DNA from: UBA7803 sp036381275
GTDB lineage: Bacteria > Pseudomonadota > Gammaproteobacteria > Pseudomonadales > Azotimanducaceae
Length of the DNA stretch: 64,000 nucleotides
NCBI GenBank assembly: GCA_036381275.1
Contig: DASVDC010000166.1
Coordinates: 1-64,000, forward strand
Direction: 5' to 3'
Positions 1-9,719 of this stretch are shown here, piece by piece; position 1 is the first letter of the stretch, and the number at the start of each line of letters is the position of its first letter. The notes under the pieces were generated by a model. The model saw nothing but the letters and a program-made list of their open reading frames with translations, was not told the origin of the DNA and ran no database searches. The translations under genes and the position numbers were made by a program.

Positions 1-475
1 CGTCCCACCAGGATCGCGTCGCCAGCTCCGCTGCGAAGGCATCATTCGCAAGAACGACGAACAGCCCGTTGACGATCTCTTCGCCGTGGTACACGTAGAT
101 CGTACCGAACAGAGCCGCCTCTCCGTCGAGGCTCCAACCTCCGATTACTGCCTTCGACCATCCGGCCTCTTCTCGTGGCTCTTCACTAAGCACCAGAAGA
201 TCGCCGACGATCGTGTGAGTGGGCATGACTACCGTCCTTCTACCGGCGCCGTCGTGTGTTGTCCAGACAGCCGAGAGATCCTCCGAAATACAGACGCGCT
301 GCTCACCCTTCCCGAAAGCAACACCGTCGATCCGCGTCCAGCATCCGATGAACCCGGCCGGATCCACGGTTTCGCCACGTACGGTCGACGGAACCGCAGC
401 GACGAGGAGCGGGAGGGCGAACCGCGCGATGAGCACTACGGCAGTCCCCCCTCCTCTTCGCGAAGCACGATCCAT
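1..475 (-). CDS. Putative exported protein, C-terminus cut by window edge
   Basis: The frame is open for 158 codons from an ATG at 475 down to base 1 and continues beyond the window. The N-terminus has an arginine-rich start (MDRASRRGGG) followed by a hydrophobic stretch (AVVLIARFALPLLVAAV) and a plausible cleavage near residue 33, so it looks Sec-exported. The mature part begins with FIGCWTR, the kind of 'GCW' strand seen at the start of lipocalin-like beta-barrels, but I do not recognise the family. It lies 26 bases downstream of the DUF2059 gene on the same strand, so the two may be co-transcribed. The function is unknown. Confidence 0.55.
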   Translation of the reverse strand, partial: MDRASRRGGGTAVVLIARFALPLLVAAVPSTVRGETVDPAGFIGCWTRIDGVAFGKGEQRVCISEDLSAVWTTHDGAGRRTVVMPTHTIVGDLLVLSEEPREEAGWSKAVIGGWSLDGEAALFGTIYVYHGEEIVNGLFVVLANDAFAAELATRSWWD

Positions 476-501
476 CGAAGCGCCGAGCTATGGACGCAAT
501 C

Positions 502-1014
502 TCAATCTGAGCGCTTCAGCTTCCGGAGCGCCTTCTCTTGTATGGCTTGGATCTCGGGCATCATCGACGCCAGGATGTCCTGCGTGAGCTGCATCGAGTG
601 CTGCATCACCAGAGGCATCTTCGTGATGAGGGCCTGACCGGCCGGGGCCCGATAGAAGGCGATCATCCCGGCCACCTCTTGCTCGGTGAACGACTGCCGA
701 TAGACGTCGACGAACAGCGGCTCCATGATGTCCCAACGCATCTCCCGCTGGAAGAGATCGACGAGCTCCCCCTTCATCTCGTCCAGAACGGCCTTCTGTT
801 CCGGGGTCGGGACCTGCCCTCCGAGCGCCACATCCATGCCCCGCTGCATGAAGGCGTCCATCTGAAGCATCGTGTCGTCCATGAGGTTTCGTGTCTGCGT
901 GATCTCGAGCAGCTCGCGAACGGAAGCCTCCGAGGCCATACTCTCGGCATCGGCGGCCCAGGACGGATGTGTCGGAAGCAGCAAACACATCAGCAGAACC
1001 GGATGAAATCGCAT
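502..1014 (-). CDS. DUF2059-type exported protein
   Basis: This 170-residue protein begins with a Sec signal peptide (MRFHPVLLMCLLLPTHPSWAA). An all-helical domain follows in which residues about 120-160 read QEVAGMIAFYRAPAGQAL, the signature of the DUF2059 family: small periplasmic helical proteins of unknown function. I chose the ATG at 1014 because a GGGGGA ribosome-binding site precedes it and the signal peptide starts there. Longer in-frame starts upstream would read into the acyl-CoA synthetase gene. The family assignment is good, but no biochemical role can be given. Confidence 0.75.
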   Translation of the reverse strand: MRFHPVLLMCLLLPTHPSWAADAESMASEASVRELLEITQTRNLMDDTMLQMDAFMQRGMDVALGGQVPTPEQKAVLDEMKGELVDLFQREMRWDIMEPLFVDVYRQSFTEQEVAGMIAFYRAPAGQALITKMPLVMQHSMQLTQDILASMMPEIQAIQEKALRKLKRSD

Positions 1015-1061
1015 CGGCAGATCCCCCTGGTTTCTCGAATGAGCGTCTCGAAGTTCGGCGG

Positions 1062-2882
1062 TCAGAACCCCGCCTCTCCGCGACGAATGAGCTCGAGGTA
1101 CTCCCGATCCAGCACCTCGTACCGCTCGCTCCCCGGCTTCATCACGTAGACCGGGTCCCGTACGCGGTCCAGGTCGTAAGCCTCTTCCCGCAACGTGCTC
1201 TTCAGCAGCTTGAACGTCCCGGTGACCGGAATGTCGTCGAGCACCCGGACGAACAGCGGACGCGCGTAACCCGGGAGATGCCGGTTCACGTACTCCGAGA
1301 ACGCGTCCCGGTCGAGCGTCGTGACCCCGTCGTGCAGCGCCAGCGCCACCATCCCGGCCCGTCCGTCGGCGCCGGGAATCGTCACGCCGTACACGTTCGA
1401 GAAGCGCACCTGCGGAAAACCGTTCAGGATCTCGCCGACTTCGTTGGTCGATACGTTCTCGGACTTCCACCGGAACGTATCGCCGACCCGGTCGACGAAC
1501 TGGTAATGGGGATAGCCGAGCGTGTACCCGACGTCGACGGTGCGGAGCAGGTCGCCGGTGTTGAACCAGGCATCACCGTCTTCGAAGACGTTGCGCAGAA
1601 TCTTCTTCTCCGTCTCCTCGCGGCTGGTGTAGCCCTCGAACTCGGCCTCCGGGCTGATGTGCCCGAGCAGCAGCCCGGGCTCGCCCGGCGCCACCTCGAT
1701 GCAGCGGCCCGATGCGTCCCGCACCACTTCGTCGGCATCGACGTCGTAGCGCACGAGCGCGTGGCGTGCCGAAGTCATGCCCACGGTGCAGTCTTTGTTC
1801 AACAGGTTCGCGAACGCGATGTTGCCTTCGCTCGCGCCGTAGAATTCCGCGATGCGCTTGATGCCGAACCGGCGCTTGAAGTCCATCCAGATGTCCGGGC
1901 GCAGGCCGTTGCCCATCGCGCGCGTGAGCGGCGTCCGGTGATCGTCGGGGCGGGCCGGCGTGCTCATCAGGTAGCGGCAGATCTCGCCGATGTAGATGAA
2001 GCAGGTGGTCTGGTAGCGGCGGACCTCGTCGAGGAAGTTGCTCGCCGAGAAGCGCCGGCGGATGAACATGCTGGCGCCGGCGGACAGCGCCGCGCCCACG
2101 CCGATCATCAGGCCGGTGCCGTGGTAGAGCGGCAGGCAGACGTAGACCCGGTCCTTCTCGGTGCATTTGAATCCGGCGCGGTGCGACATCGCGGCCGCGG
2201 TCAGGTAGCGGCGGTTCGACAGCACGGCCGCCTTCGGAAAGCCGGTCGTACCGGAGGTGAAGATGTAGAACGCGCTCTCCCCGATCGTGACCTCGGCCGT
2301 TTCCGGCAGGTTGCCGTCGGCGGCCTGGCCGGCGAGCTCCGTCAGGTCGAGCGCCCAGTTGCCCGCGTTGCCGTCCGCGCGCTCCGAGGTGGGATCGGCG
2401 ACCCAGATGTAGTCGCGGCCGTCCGCGAACGGCAGCTCGTCGCGTACCGCGTTCACCGCGCCGGCGAGCTCGGCCCCGAAGATCATCTTGCGGGAGTCGG
2501 TGATGGTCGCGCAGTGCACGAGCTGGCGGCCGTGCAGGTTGGTGTTGATCAGCGCCGCCGTCGCACCCAGCTTGTTCAGCGCGATGCAGGTCGCCAGGAA
2601 CTCGATGCGGTTCTCCATGAGCACGCTGACCGCATCGCCGCGGCCGATGCCGTGCTCCTTGAACACGTGGGCGTAGCGGTTCGCGAGCGCGTTGAATTGC
2701 TGCCATGTCAGCTCGCGCCCCTCGAACAGCAGCGCCGGGCGGTCCGGGTGCTTGGCCGCCGCGCGTTCCACCAGCAGCGCAATGCAGTCGCGGGCATCCG
2801 GCGGCCGCGGCTGCATCTCCTTCTTCAGCGTGAGCAGAGCAGGCACCTGCGCGAGGGTTTTCGCGACATCGACGAGACTCAT
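1062..2882 (-). CDS. Long-/very-long-chain acyl-CoA synthetase (FATP/FadD6 type)
   Basis: This 606-residue member of the ANL adenylating superfamily activates fatty acids with ATP to acyl-AMP and then acyl-CoA. The P-loop-like motif FTSGTTGFPKA lies near residue 204. The conserved FYGASEGN lies near 345, and the FNTGDLLR and DRVGDTFRWKSENVST motifs of the C-terminal domain lie near 440-475. The FRWKGENVST-like string is typical of the FATP/very-long-chain subfamily rather than classical FadD. The start at 2882 follows a GGGAGAGGGAG ribosome-binding site. Neighbouring acyl-CoA dehydrogenases and a desaturase fit a lipid-catabolic setting. It is divergent from the metallo-hydrolase at 3028. The acyl chain or steroid side chain used is not predictable. 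Confidence 0.88.
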   Translation of the reverse strand: MSLVDVAKTLAQVPALLTLKKEMQPRPPDARDCIALLVERAAAKHPDRPALLFEGRELTWQQFNALANRYAHVFKEHGIGRGDAVSVLMENRIEFLATCIALNKLGATAALINTNLHGRQLVHCATITDSRKMIFGAELAGAVNAVRDELPFADGRDYIWVADPTSERADGNAGNWALDLTELAGQAADGNLPETAEVTIGESAFYIFTSGTTGFPKAAVLSNRRYLTAAAMSHRAGFKCTEKDRVYVCLPLYHGTGLMIGVGAALSAGASMFIRRRFSASNFLDEVRRYQTTCFIYIGEICRYLMSTPARPDDHRTPLTRAMGNGLRPDIWMDFKRRFGIKRIAEFYGASEGNIAFANLLNKDCTVGMTSARHALVRYDVDADEVVRDASGRCIEVAPGEPGLLLGHISPEAEFEGYTSREETEKKILRNVFEDGDAWFNTGDLLRTVDVGYTLGYPHYQFVDRVGDTFRWKSENVSTNEVGEILNGFPQVRFSNVYGVTIPGADGRAGMVALALHDGVTTLDRDAFSEYVNRHLPGYARPLFVRVLDDIPVTGTFKLLKSTLREEAYDLDRVRDPVYVMKPGSERYEVLDREYLELIRRGEAGF

Positions 2883-3027
2883 GGACTCCCTCTCCCGTGA
2901 ACTATCCGACGATAGCCGCCGGGGTGGGTGCGGGCAAGGTGAATGTGGCATGCTTGGGTCGGCGGCCTCCGCGAGCCTCGGGCGCGCCCGGCTGCTGCCG
3001 TAACCAGATCGTTCAGGGGAGGACGCG

Positions 3028-3885
3028 ATGAATCGATGGCAGGTCGGTAACGTGAAGATCACGCGGGTGGTCGAGCTCGAGATCACGGGCGGGACGCGAT
3101 TCATCCTGCCGGATGCGACCCGCGAAGCCTGCCTGCCGCTCCAGTGGATGCGGCCGCATTTCATGGATGCCGAAGGCAACCTGGTGATGAGCGTGCACGC
3201 GCTCGTGGTCGACACCGGCGAGCGCCGCATCGTCGTCGACACCTGCATCGGCAACGACAAGGAGCGCTCGATCCCGACCTGGAGCCACCTGCAGACGTCG
3301 TTCCTGAAGGATCTCGAGGCCGCCGGCTACCCGCGCGAGTCCATCGACACGGTGCTGTGCACACACCTGCACGTGGATCACGTCGGCTGGAACACCATGC
3401 TCGTCGACGGCCGCTGGGTGCCGACATTCCCGAACGCCCGCTATCTGCTGGCCGAGAAGGAGTGGCGGCACTGGAGCGAGAACGACGGCGATCCGGTGAA
3501 CGCGAACGTGCTGGACGATTCGGTGCGGCCGGTGTTCGAGGCGGGCCAGGTGGATCTCGTGGACTGGCACCACAAGGTCTGCGACGAGGTCTGGCTCGAG
3601 CCGACGCCCGGACACACGCCCGGTCACGTCAGCATTCACATCGCGTCGGAAGGGCAGGAAGCGCTGATCACCGGCGACTGCATCCACCACCCCTGCCAGA
3701 TGAGTCATACCGAGTGGTGCAGCTCGGCGGACACCGATTCGGCGCAGGGTCGGCAGACCCGGGAGTCACTGCTGCGGCGCTACGCGGACCGGCCGGTGCT
3801 GGTCATCGGCACGCACTTCGCGACGCCGACGGCGGGGCACGTGAAGCAGCGAGCGGAGGGCGGTTACTGGTTCGACGTCGGCTGA
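3028..3885 (+). CDS. MBL-fold metallo-hydrolase (lactonase-like)
   Basis: This 285-residue metallo-beta-lactamase-fold hydrolase has the dinuclear zinc motif CTHLHVDHVGWN (HxHxDH) near residues 112-118. The later ligands are TPGHTPGHVS near residue 195, GDCIHHP near 216 and a C-terminal GTHFATP histidine. The layout resembles the N-acyl-homoserine-lactonase/AidC-like branch of the fold, but residues around the active site do not fix a substrate. The ATG at 3028 follows a GGGGAGGA ribosome-binding site. The 3' end overlaps the convergent small membrane protein gene by 22 bases. It is divergent from the acyl-CoA synthetase across a 145-base spacer. Confidence 0.85.
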   Translation: MNRWQVGNVKITRVVELEITGGTRFILPDATREACLPLQWMRPHFMDAEGNLVMSVHALVVDTGERRIVVDTCIGNDKERSIPTWSHLQTSFLKDLEAAGYPRESIDTVLCTHLHVDHVGWNTMLVDGRWVPTFPNARYLLAEKEWRHWSENDGDPVNANVLDDSVRPVFEAGQVDLVDWHHKVCDEVWLEPTPGHTPGHVSIHIASEGQEALITGDCIHHPCQMSHTEWCSSADTDSAQGRQTRESLLRRYADRPVLVIGTHFATPTAGHVKQRAEGGYWFDVG

Positions 3886-4259
3886 TCCCGGCCGGGGGCG
3901 GGGGGAATTGCGTCGGAGTTCGCGGCCGGAGGCCGCTCCCACAGGTCGGCGGGCCGCCCGCACTGTTTGGCGGGCCGCTCCCACGGCTTGGCCGGGTCCA
4001 CGCTCAGGTCGGCCTCGCGGGCGAGGCGAAGCATCCACAGCTCGATGCGCTGGCGCGAGAACGGCAGATCGAGTGCGACGAAGGCCACACCCAGCGGAAA
4101 CATCCAGAAGCCGAGCACCGGCAGGAAGCCGAGCACGCCGGCGACCATCAGCAGCAGCCCGAGCAGCGAGCGGATGCCGGGCGCGACCTGCCAGCGGGCC
4201 CAGTAGAGGGCGCGGAAGGTGATGGATGCGACGCCGCGGCGGAGGGTGGCTCCCGACAC
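3864..4259 (-). CDS. Small membrane protein with REP-derived C-terminus
   Basis: This protein of about 131 residues has two adjacent hydrophobic segments (SLLGLLLMVAGVLGFLPV and FWMFPLGVAFVALDL). A basic helix then follows (SRQRIELWMLRLARE), probably cytoplasmic. I took the GTG at 4259, five bases after the stop of the upstream metallo-hydrolase, as the start; the two genes are probably translationally coupled. The last 30 or so codons run through the REP arm at 3918-3942, producing the string LWERPPAAN, so the original stop was probably lost when the repeat arrived. The family is not recognised with certainty. It resembles short uncharacterised membrane proteins that follow hydrolase genes. 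Confidence 0.6.
   Translation of the reverse strand: MSGATLRRGVASITFRALYWARWQVAPGIRSLLGLLLMVAGVLGFLPVLGFWMFPLGVAFVALDLPFSRQRIELWMLRLAREADLSVDPAKPWERPAKQCGRPADLWERPPAANSDAIPPAPGRDQPTSNQ
3918..3942. repeat. REP-like half palindrome
   Basis: This is a single right-hand arm of the dispersed REP family (TTCGCGGCCGGAGG followed by CCGCTCCCAC). A second, shorter match (GGGCCGCTCCCAC) lies at 3972-3984. Both are inside the reading frame of the small membrane protein on the minus strand. Confidence 0.75.
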
Positions 4260-4264
4260 GGGCG

Positions 4265-5362
4265 CTAGACCATCATCGGGCTGTCGCTCGGCGCCTGGTG
4301 CGGGTGCAGACGCCGCGGCAGATCGGGATCGATGGAACGATACCGGTAGCGGCCGTCCTCGTGCAGCGTGCGCTCGATGCGGTTGCGGTGCATCAGCAGG
4401 TGCAGGTGTGCGATCGCCTCGCCGAGCGCCATCATCGACTGGCGCGGATCGAGCCTGCGGGCGAACAGCACCGGCAGCAGGTCCTTCGCGAGCGCCGGTT
4501 CCATGCAGCGCTCCTCGACCGCCAGCATCCGATCCTCGTGATGACTGATCAGCGCCCGGAGGCGCTCGCGGATGCCGTAGAACGGCAGGTTGTGCGCCGG
4601 CAGCACCAGCAGGTCGGCCGGCAGCTCGAGGAAGCGGTCGTGCGATTCCATCCAGTCCTTCAGCGGGTTCGCCTCCGGCTCGGTGGGATGAACGCTGACG
4701 TTGCTGGTGATCACCGGCAGGATCTGATCGCCCGAGAGCAGGATCTTCAGTGCCGGGCAGTACAGGCACGCGTGCTCCGGTGAATGCCCGGAACCGACCA
4801 CCACCTGCCAATGCCGATCGCCGATGCTGAGCACGTCGCCGTCTTCGAGGCGCCGATAGCCGACCGGGATCTCGGCGATGGTCATCCCGCTCGCCTCACG
4901 GCGCTGCCACTGGCGGCGCAGGCTGTCGAGGAAATCGTCCGACATCCCGGCGCGGAAGTAGAAGTCGCGGCCGATCCAGCTCGACTGATAGCCGGGCCCG
5001 GTCCCCGAGAACGCACGCGCCTGGTAGTACTCGGCCCGGGTCATGTACAGCGGACAGCGGAAACGCTCGGTGATGGTGCCGGCCTGACCCACGTGGTCCG
5101 GGTGCATGTGCGTGCAGATGACGCCCTTCACCGGCTGCCCGCCGAGTTCCCGATCGAAGATTTCGAACCACAGATCGCGAATCTCCGGGGTCGGGAGCCC
5201 GGTGTCGACGACCCACCAGCCGTCGTGGTCTTCGAGCAGGTACAGGTTGATGTGGTTCAGCGACCCGCCCATCGGCATGGTCAGCCAACGCACGCCGGGG
5301 GCAATCTCCACGGTGGTGCCCGGCGGCGGATGGTCGTCGTAGGGATACTGCAGTGAAGTCAT
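4265..5362 (-). CDS. MBL-fold hydrolase (RNase Z/GloB-like superfamily)
   Basis: This 365-residue metallo-beta-lactamase-fold protein carries the zinc motif CTHMHPDHVG (HxHxDH) near residues 84-89. GSGHSPEHACLY near 193 supplies a third ligand and LLSGDQILP near 213 the bridging Asp. The extra C-terminal helical region of about 100 residues (RLRALISHHEDRML) is typical of the MBL proteins beside acyl-CoA-metabolism genes, some of which act as thioesterases. I chose the ATG at 5362 because the conserved domain begins shortly after it. It lies 17 bases downstream of the beta-lactamase-fold lipoprotein and five bases upstream of the small membrane protein, so the three probably form one operon. 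Confidence 0.85.
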   Translation of the reverse strand: MTSLQYPYDDHPPPGTTVEIAPGVRWLTMPMGGSLNHINLYLLEDHDGWWVVDTGLPTPEIRDLWFEIFDRELGGQPVKGVICTHMHPDHVGQAGTITERFRCPLYMTRAEYYQARAFSGTGPGYQSSWIGRDFYFRAGMSDDFLDSLRRQWQRREASGMTIAEIPVGYRRLEDGDVLSIGDRHWQVVVGSGHSPEHACLYCPALKILLSGDQILPVITSNVSVHPTEPEANPLKDWMESHDRFLELPADLLVLPAHNLPFYGIRERLRALISHHEDRMLAVEERCMEPALAKDLLPVLFARRLDPRQSMMALGEAIAHLHLLMHRNRIERTLHEDGRYRYRSIDPDLPRRLHPHQAPSDSPMMV

Positions 5363-5379
5363 GAACGCCGCAGTATACG

Positions 5380-6846
5380 TCAATTGACTGCGTCGAGTAT
5401 GCGCCGCGTCAATGCCCAGACCGGGCTCTCGCCGCTGCGGGTCAGGCCGAGGCGCACCACGATGAGATCGGCGGACGGCACCGCCACCACGTTCTGCCCT
5501 TCGAAGCCGGAGAGATAGAACATGTCGCGCGGCAGCTCCGGATGCGGTCGGTCGGCGCCGTCGGCCCCGGTTCCGCGGTTCAGCCAGATCTGCGCGCCGT
5601 ACTGGCCGTTCGGAGCGGCGGGGGCGGGCGTCAGCGAGTAGTCCACCCACCCGGCCGGCAGCAGGCGCGTGCCGTTCCAGACACCGCCCCGCAGGTATAG
5701 GAGCCCGAGCCGCGCCCAGTCGCGCGGCGTCGCGTACATGTAGGACGAGCCGACGAACGTGCCGGAGGCGTCCGGCTCGATCAGGGCGCTCGCCATGCCG
5801 AGCGGGTCGAACAGGCGCCGGCGCGGAAACGCCAGGTAGTCGCCGAGCTCGTCGAACGTCCGGCGGTGGAGCCAGGCGATCAGGTTGGTCGTGCCGCTCG
5901 AATACGACCAGTGACTGCCGGGCGGATGCGCCAACGGCTTGTTTGCGGCGAACGTCCCCATGTCGTCGGCGCCGGCGCCGAACAGCATCTCCACCACGTC
6001 GGAAGGGCGATCCACCGCATAGACCTCGGCGAAATCGAGACCGCTCGACATGCGCAGCAGTTGGCCGAGGGTGATCGCGCGGCGGCCGTCGTCTTCGGCT
6101 TGCCAGTCCGGTACCGGCGCCGGTGGGTCGACCGCGAGCACGCCGTCCCGGACGAGCAGGCCGGTGAGGGCGTTGGTCGCGGTCTTGGTCATCGACCAGC
6201 CGAGCTGGGGCGTGTCCGGGCCGAACGGCGGCGCGTAACGCTCGGCGACGATGCGGCCGCCCCAGACCACGACCACGGCGCGGGTCCGCCGCAGGTTCGC
6301 TGGGTCGGGCTCGGCGAAGGCCTCGCGCACGGCCGCATCGACCGCGGCGAGATCCAGGCCGTCCACCGCCTCCGGCAGCTCGACCCGCGCGCCGACGGGC
6401 CACTGCGCGGCCGGATCGGGCTCGATCGGCGCGAGGCGGGCGGCCGAGTCGATCTGAGCGAGCAGCGCCTCCACGCCGCCCGGCTCGACCAGCGTGCAGC
6501 CGAGGTTCGGCCGGAACACCGCGAGCGCGGACGCGCCGGCGGCACTGCCGATCGCCGCCGGGGGATCGTCATCGAGCTCGAAGTGCAGGCCCATCGCCGC
6601 GGCCTCGTCGAGCTCCTCGCTCACCACGTGTTCCAGGGTTCGACCGGAAACGTACACGGCCGAGCACAGCCGCTTGGCGCTGTTTGCGAGCGTCAGCCGC
6701 AGTTGCGCGTCGTCGAGCGGATTGGTCGCCGGCGGCGCGGCGGCTTCTGCCGAGGCCGACGGCGGGTCGGCGCTGGGTCGGCCGGACTCCCCGCAGCCGG
6801 ACACGAGCAGGCCGAGCGCGACCGCGATGCCGAGACCTCTGACCAT
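5380..6846 (-). CDS. Beta-lactamase-fold serine hydrolase, lipoprotein
   Basis: This 488-residue protein starts with a lipobox signal (GLLVSGC), so it is probably anchored to a membrane by an acylated cysteine near residue 18. The C-terminal 330 residues form a class C beta-lactamase/esterase-type domain. It has the SxxK motif GWSMTK, the YxS motif SYSSGTTN and the typical RLFDPLGM and DWARLGLLYL segments. Such enzymes are usually esterases or D-alanyl peptidases rather than antibiotic-degrading enzymes. The N-terminal 130 residues are less conserved. A paralogue with the same architecture lies at 37207-38601. It is divergent from the acyl-CoA dehydrogenase at 6992. Confidence 0.85.
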   Translation of the reverse strand: MVRGLGIAVALGLLVSGCGESGRPSADPPSASAEAAAPPATNPLDDAQLRLTLANSAKRLCSAVYVSGRTLEHVVSEELDEAAAMGLHFELDDDPPAAIGSAAGASALAVFRPNLGCTLVEPGGVEALLAQIDSAARLAPIEPDPAAQWPVGARVELPEAVDGLDLAAVDAAVREAFAEPDPANLRRTRAVVVVWGGRIVAERYAPPFGPDTPQLGWSMTKTATNALTGLLVRDGVLAVDPPAPVPDWQAEDDGRRAITLGQLLRMSSGLDFAEVYAVDRPSDVVEMLFGAGADDMGTFAANKPLAHPPGSHWSYSSGTTNLIAWLHRRTFDELGDYLAFPRRRLFDPLGMASALIEPDASGTFVGSSYMYATPRDWARLGLLYLRGGVWNGTRLLPAGWVDYSLTPAPAAPNGQYGAQIWLNRGTGADGADRPHPELPRDMFYLSGFEGQNVVAVPSADLIVVRLGLTRSGESPVWALTRRILDAVN

Positions 6847-6991
6847 GGACGTTCCTCCCCCGTACAGCTTCGAACATGACGGGGCGGCCGGAAAAAAGCA
6901 ACCGACCGGGCGCCCGGGGTGGGCAGCAGTGGCGCGGATGCATTACATTCGGGTGTTCAACGAAGCGGCGACGAAGAAGGGAGGGGCGATC

Positions 6992-8248
<1,257 letters not shown>

Positions 8249-8259
8249 CGGATGCACCG

Positions 8260-9327
8260 ATGAACGCCGTGGGAGGGAAGCCCACTGAGGGAGCGAGTCC
8301 CGCCGTGGGAGCGAGCCCCGCTGTGGGAGCGGCCTCTGGCCGCGAATCTCAGGAAATTCGCGGCCGGAGGCCGCTCCCACAGCCGCCGGGCGAGCTGCTG
8401 ACTGCAGAGGAACTGCGTTCGCTCACCCGGCTCTCCCCCTGGCGCAGCACCTGGCTGATCGTGCACTGCTGGGGCGTGATCCTCGCCACCTGGGTCGCGG
8501 TCGGTATCTGGACCCACCCGCTCACCGTGCTGCTCGGCATCCTGATCATCGGCGCCCGTCAGCTCGGCCTCGGAATCCTGATGCACGACGGCGCGCATAT
8601 GCGCCTCTATCGCAACAAGCGCCTGAACGACTGGGTGTGCGAATGGATCCTGTCGCGGCCGCTGCTCGGCGCGAGCGTGGACGGCTACCGGAAATACCAC
8701 CTGCAGCACCATCGCTTCACCCAGCAAGCGGAGGACCCGGATCTCGGGCTCTCCCGGCCGTTCCCGATCCCGCGCGCGAGCCTGCGGCGCAAGATCCTGC
8801 GGGATCTGACCGGGCGGACGGGGATCAAGCAGTACGGCGCCGCGATCCGCAGCGCGTTCGCGGGCGGCCCGGAGCATTCCGGCCGGCTCGCCGCGGTGCG
8901 CAGCGGGCTGCGCCGGCTCGGTCCCAACCTGCTGATCAACCTCGGATTCTTCGCCGGTTTCGCGGCGGCCGGCGAGTGGTATCTGTATTTCCTGCTCTGG
9001 TGGGTACCGGCGCTCACCTGGAACCGGCTGGTCACGCGCATCCGCAACATCGGCGAGCACGCGGGGGTGCCGGACGACGACGATCCTTTACGCAACACGC
9101 GCACCACCCGCGCGAGCCTGCTGGAGCGGGCATTCCTCGCGCCGTACTTCGTCAACTATCATCTGGAGCATCACCTCTTCGTCAGCATCCCCTGCTATCG
9201 GCTGCGACAGGCGCATCGCTTGCTGCTCGCAAAGGGGTGGGGTGAGCGGATGGAGGTGCAGCCCGACTATCTCACGATGCTGCGCGGCGTGACGCTGCCG
9301 ACGCCGGTGAGTCCGCTCGCGCGTTAG
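8260..9327 (+). CDS. Membrane fatty acid desaturase with REP-encoded N-terminus
   Basis: This 355-residue integral membrane di-iron desaturase has three histidine boxes: HDGAH near residue 110, HLQHH near 147 and NYHLEHH near 302. Four hydrophobic segments surround them, as in the acyl-lipid desaturase/FADS family. It inserts double bonds into fatty acyl chains using O2 and an electron carrier. Oddly, residues about 14-45 are encoded by a REP palindrome and preceding REP fragments (8290-8380), giving a proline/arginine-rich, non-conserved N-terminus. No usable start codon occurs between the repeat and the first conserved residues, so translation must pass through it. It follows the acyl-CoA dehydrogenase by 11 bases and precedes the zinc-ribbon gene by 11. 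Confidence 0.85.
   Translation: MNAVGGKPTEGASPAVGASPAVGAASGRESQEIRGRRPLPQPPGELLTAEELRSLTRLSPWRSTWLIVHCWGVILATWVAVGIWTHPLTVLLGILIIGARQLGLGILMHDGAHMRLYRNKRLNDWVCEWILSRPLLGASVDGYRKYHLQHHRFTQQAEDPDLGLSRPFPIPRASLRRKILRDLTGRTGIKQYGAAIRSAFAGGPEHSGRLAAVRSGLRRLGPNLLINLGFFAGFAAAGEWYLYFLLWWVPALTWNRLVTRIRNIGEHAGVPDDDDPLRNTRTTRASLLERAFLAPYFVNYHLEHHLFVSIPCYRLRQAHRLLLAKGWGERMEVQPDYLTMLRGVTLPTPVSPLAR
8323..8380. repeat. REP-like palindrome inside desaturase gene
   Basis: A complete two-arm element: GTGGGAGCGGCCTCTGG followed by CCGCGAAT, an eight-base loop, then the inverse arm ending CCGCTCCCAC. Two further degenerate left-arm fragments lie just upstream (8290-8322). It is within the 5' coding part of the desaturase. 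Confidence 0.85.
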
Positions 9328-9338
9328 GAGAAAACGCC

Positions 9339-9719
9339 ATGAACTGCCCGAAATGCCCCGGGACTCTCGAGCCGAAGACCTACGGCCGCAAGATCACCGT
9401 GCATCGCTGCAGTGACTGCGGCGGGCTGTTCTGCAAGCCCGACGTGCTGCTGGAAATGAAGAAGGAGTGGATGGCCGACGCGGTACTCGACTCCGGCGAC
9501 CCGCGGATGGGTAAAGCACTCGACAAGGTCGGCGACATCAACTGCCCGAACTGCAACGTGCCGATGGAGAAGACGGCGGACGAGCGGCAGACGCACATCT
9601 GGTTCGAAACGTGTCCTCAGTGCAAAGGCGTGTTTCTCGACGCCGGCGAGTTCACCGACCTCAAGTACGACACCTTCATGGATCGCATTCGCGACCTCGT
9701 GCGCGGCCGGCGCAGATGA
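9339..9719 (+). CDS. Zinc-ribbon (zf-TFIIB type) protein
   Basis: This 126-residue soluble protein has two CxxC...CxxC zinc ribbons: MNCPKC with CSDCGG in the first half, and INCPNC with CPQCKG in the second. The second is followed by GVFLDAGEFTDL. The CxxCxGxxLDxGEL pattern is that of the zf-TFIIB family of small proteins, whose role is largely unknown. The ATG at 9339 has AGGAG upstream. It lies in the same-strand run from the acyl-CoA dehydrogenase, and its stop overlaps the next start (ATGA). It could be a metal-binding accessory to the desaturase cluster, but that is only a guess from position. Confidence 0.8.
   Translation: MNCPKCPGTLEPKTYGRKITVHRCSDCGGLFCKPDVLLEMKKEWMADAVLDSGDPRMGKALDKVGDINCPNCNVPMEKTADERQTHIWFETCPQCKGVFLDAGEFTDLKYDTFMDRIRDLVRGRRR

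Noticed and set aside
86..637. Plus-strand frames over the first 640 bases
   Set aside because: They oppose a minus-strand frame with a signal peptide and a DUF2059 gene. Composition is shadow-like.
969..2900. A 643-codon plus-strand frame over the acyl-CoA synthetase
   Set aside because: A complement shadow. The minus-strand frame has all synthetase motifs.
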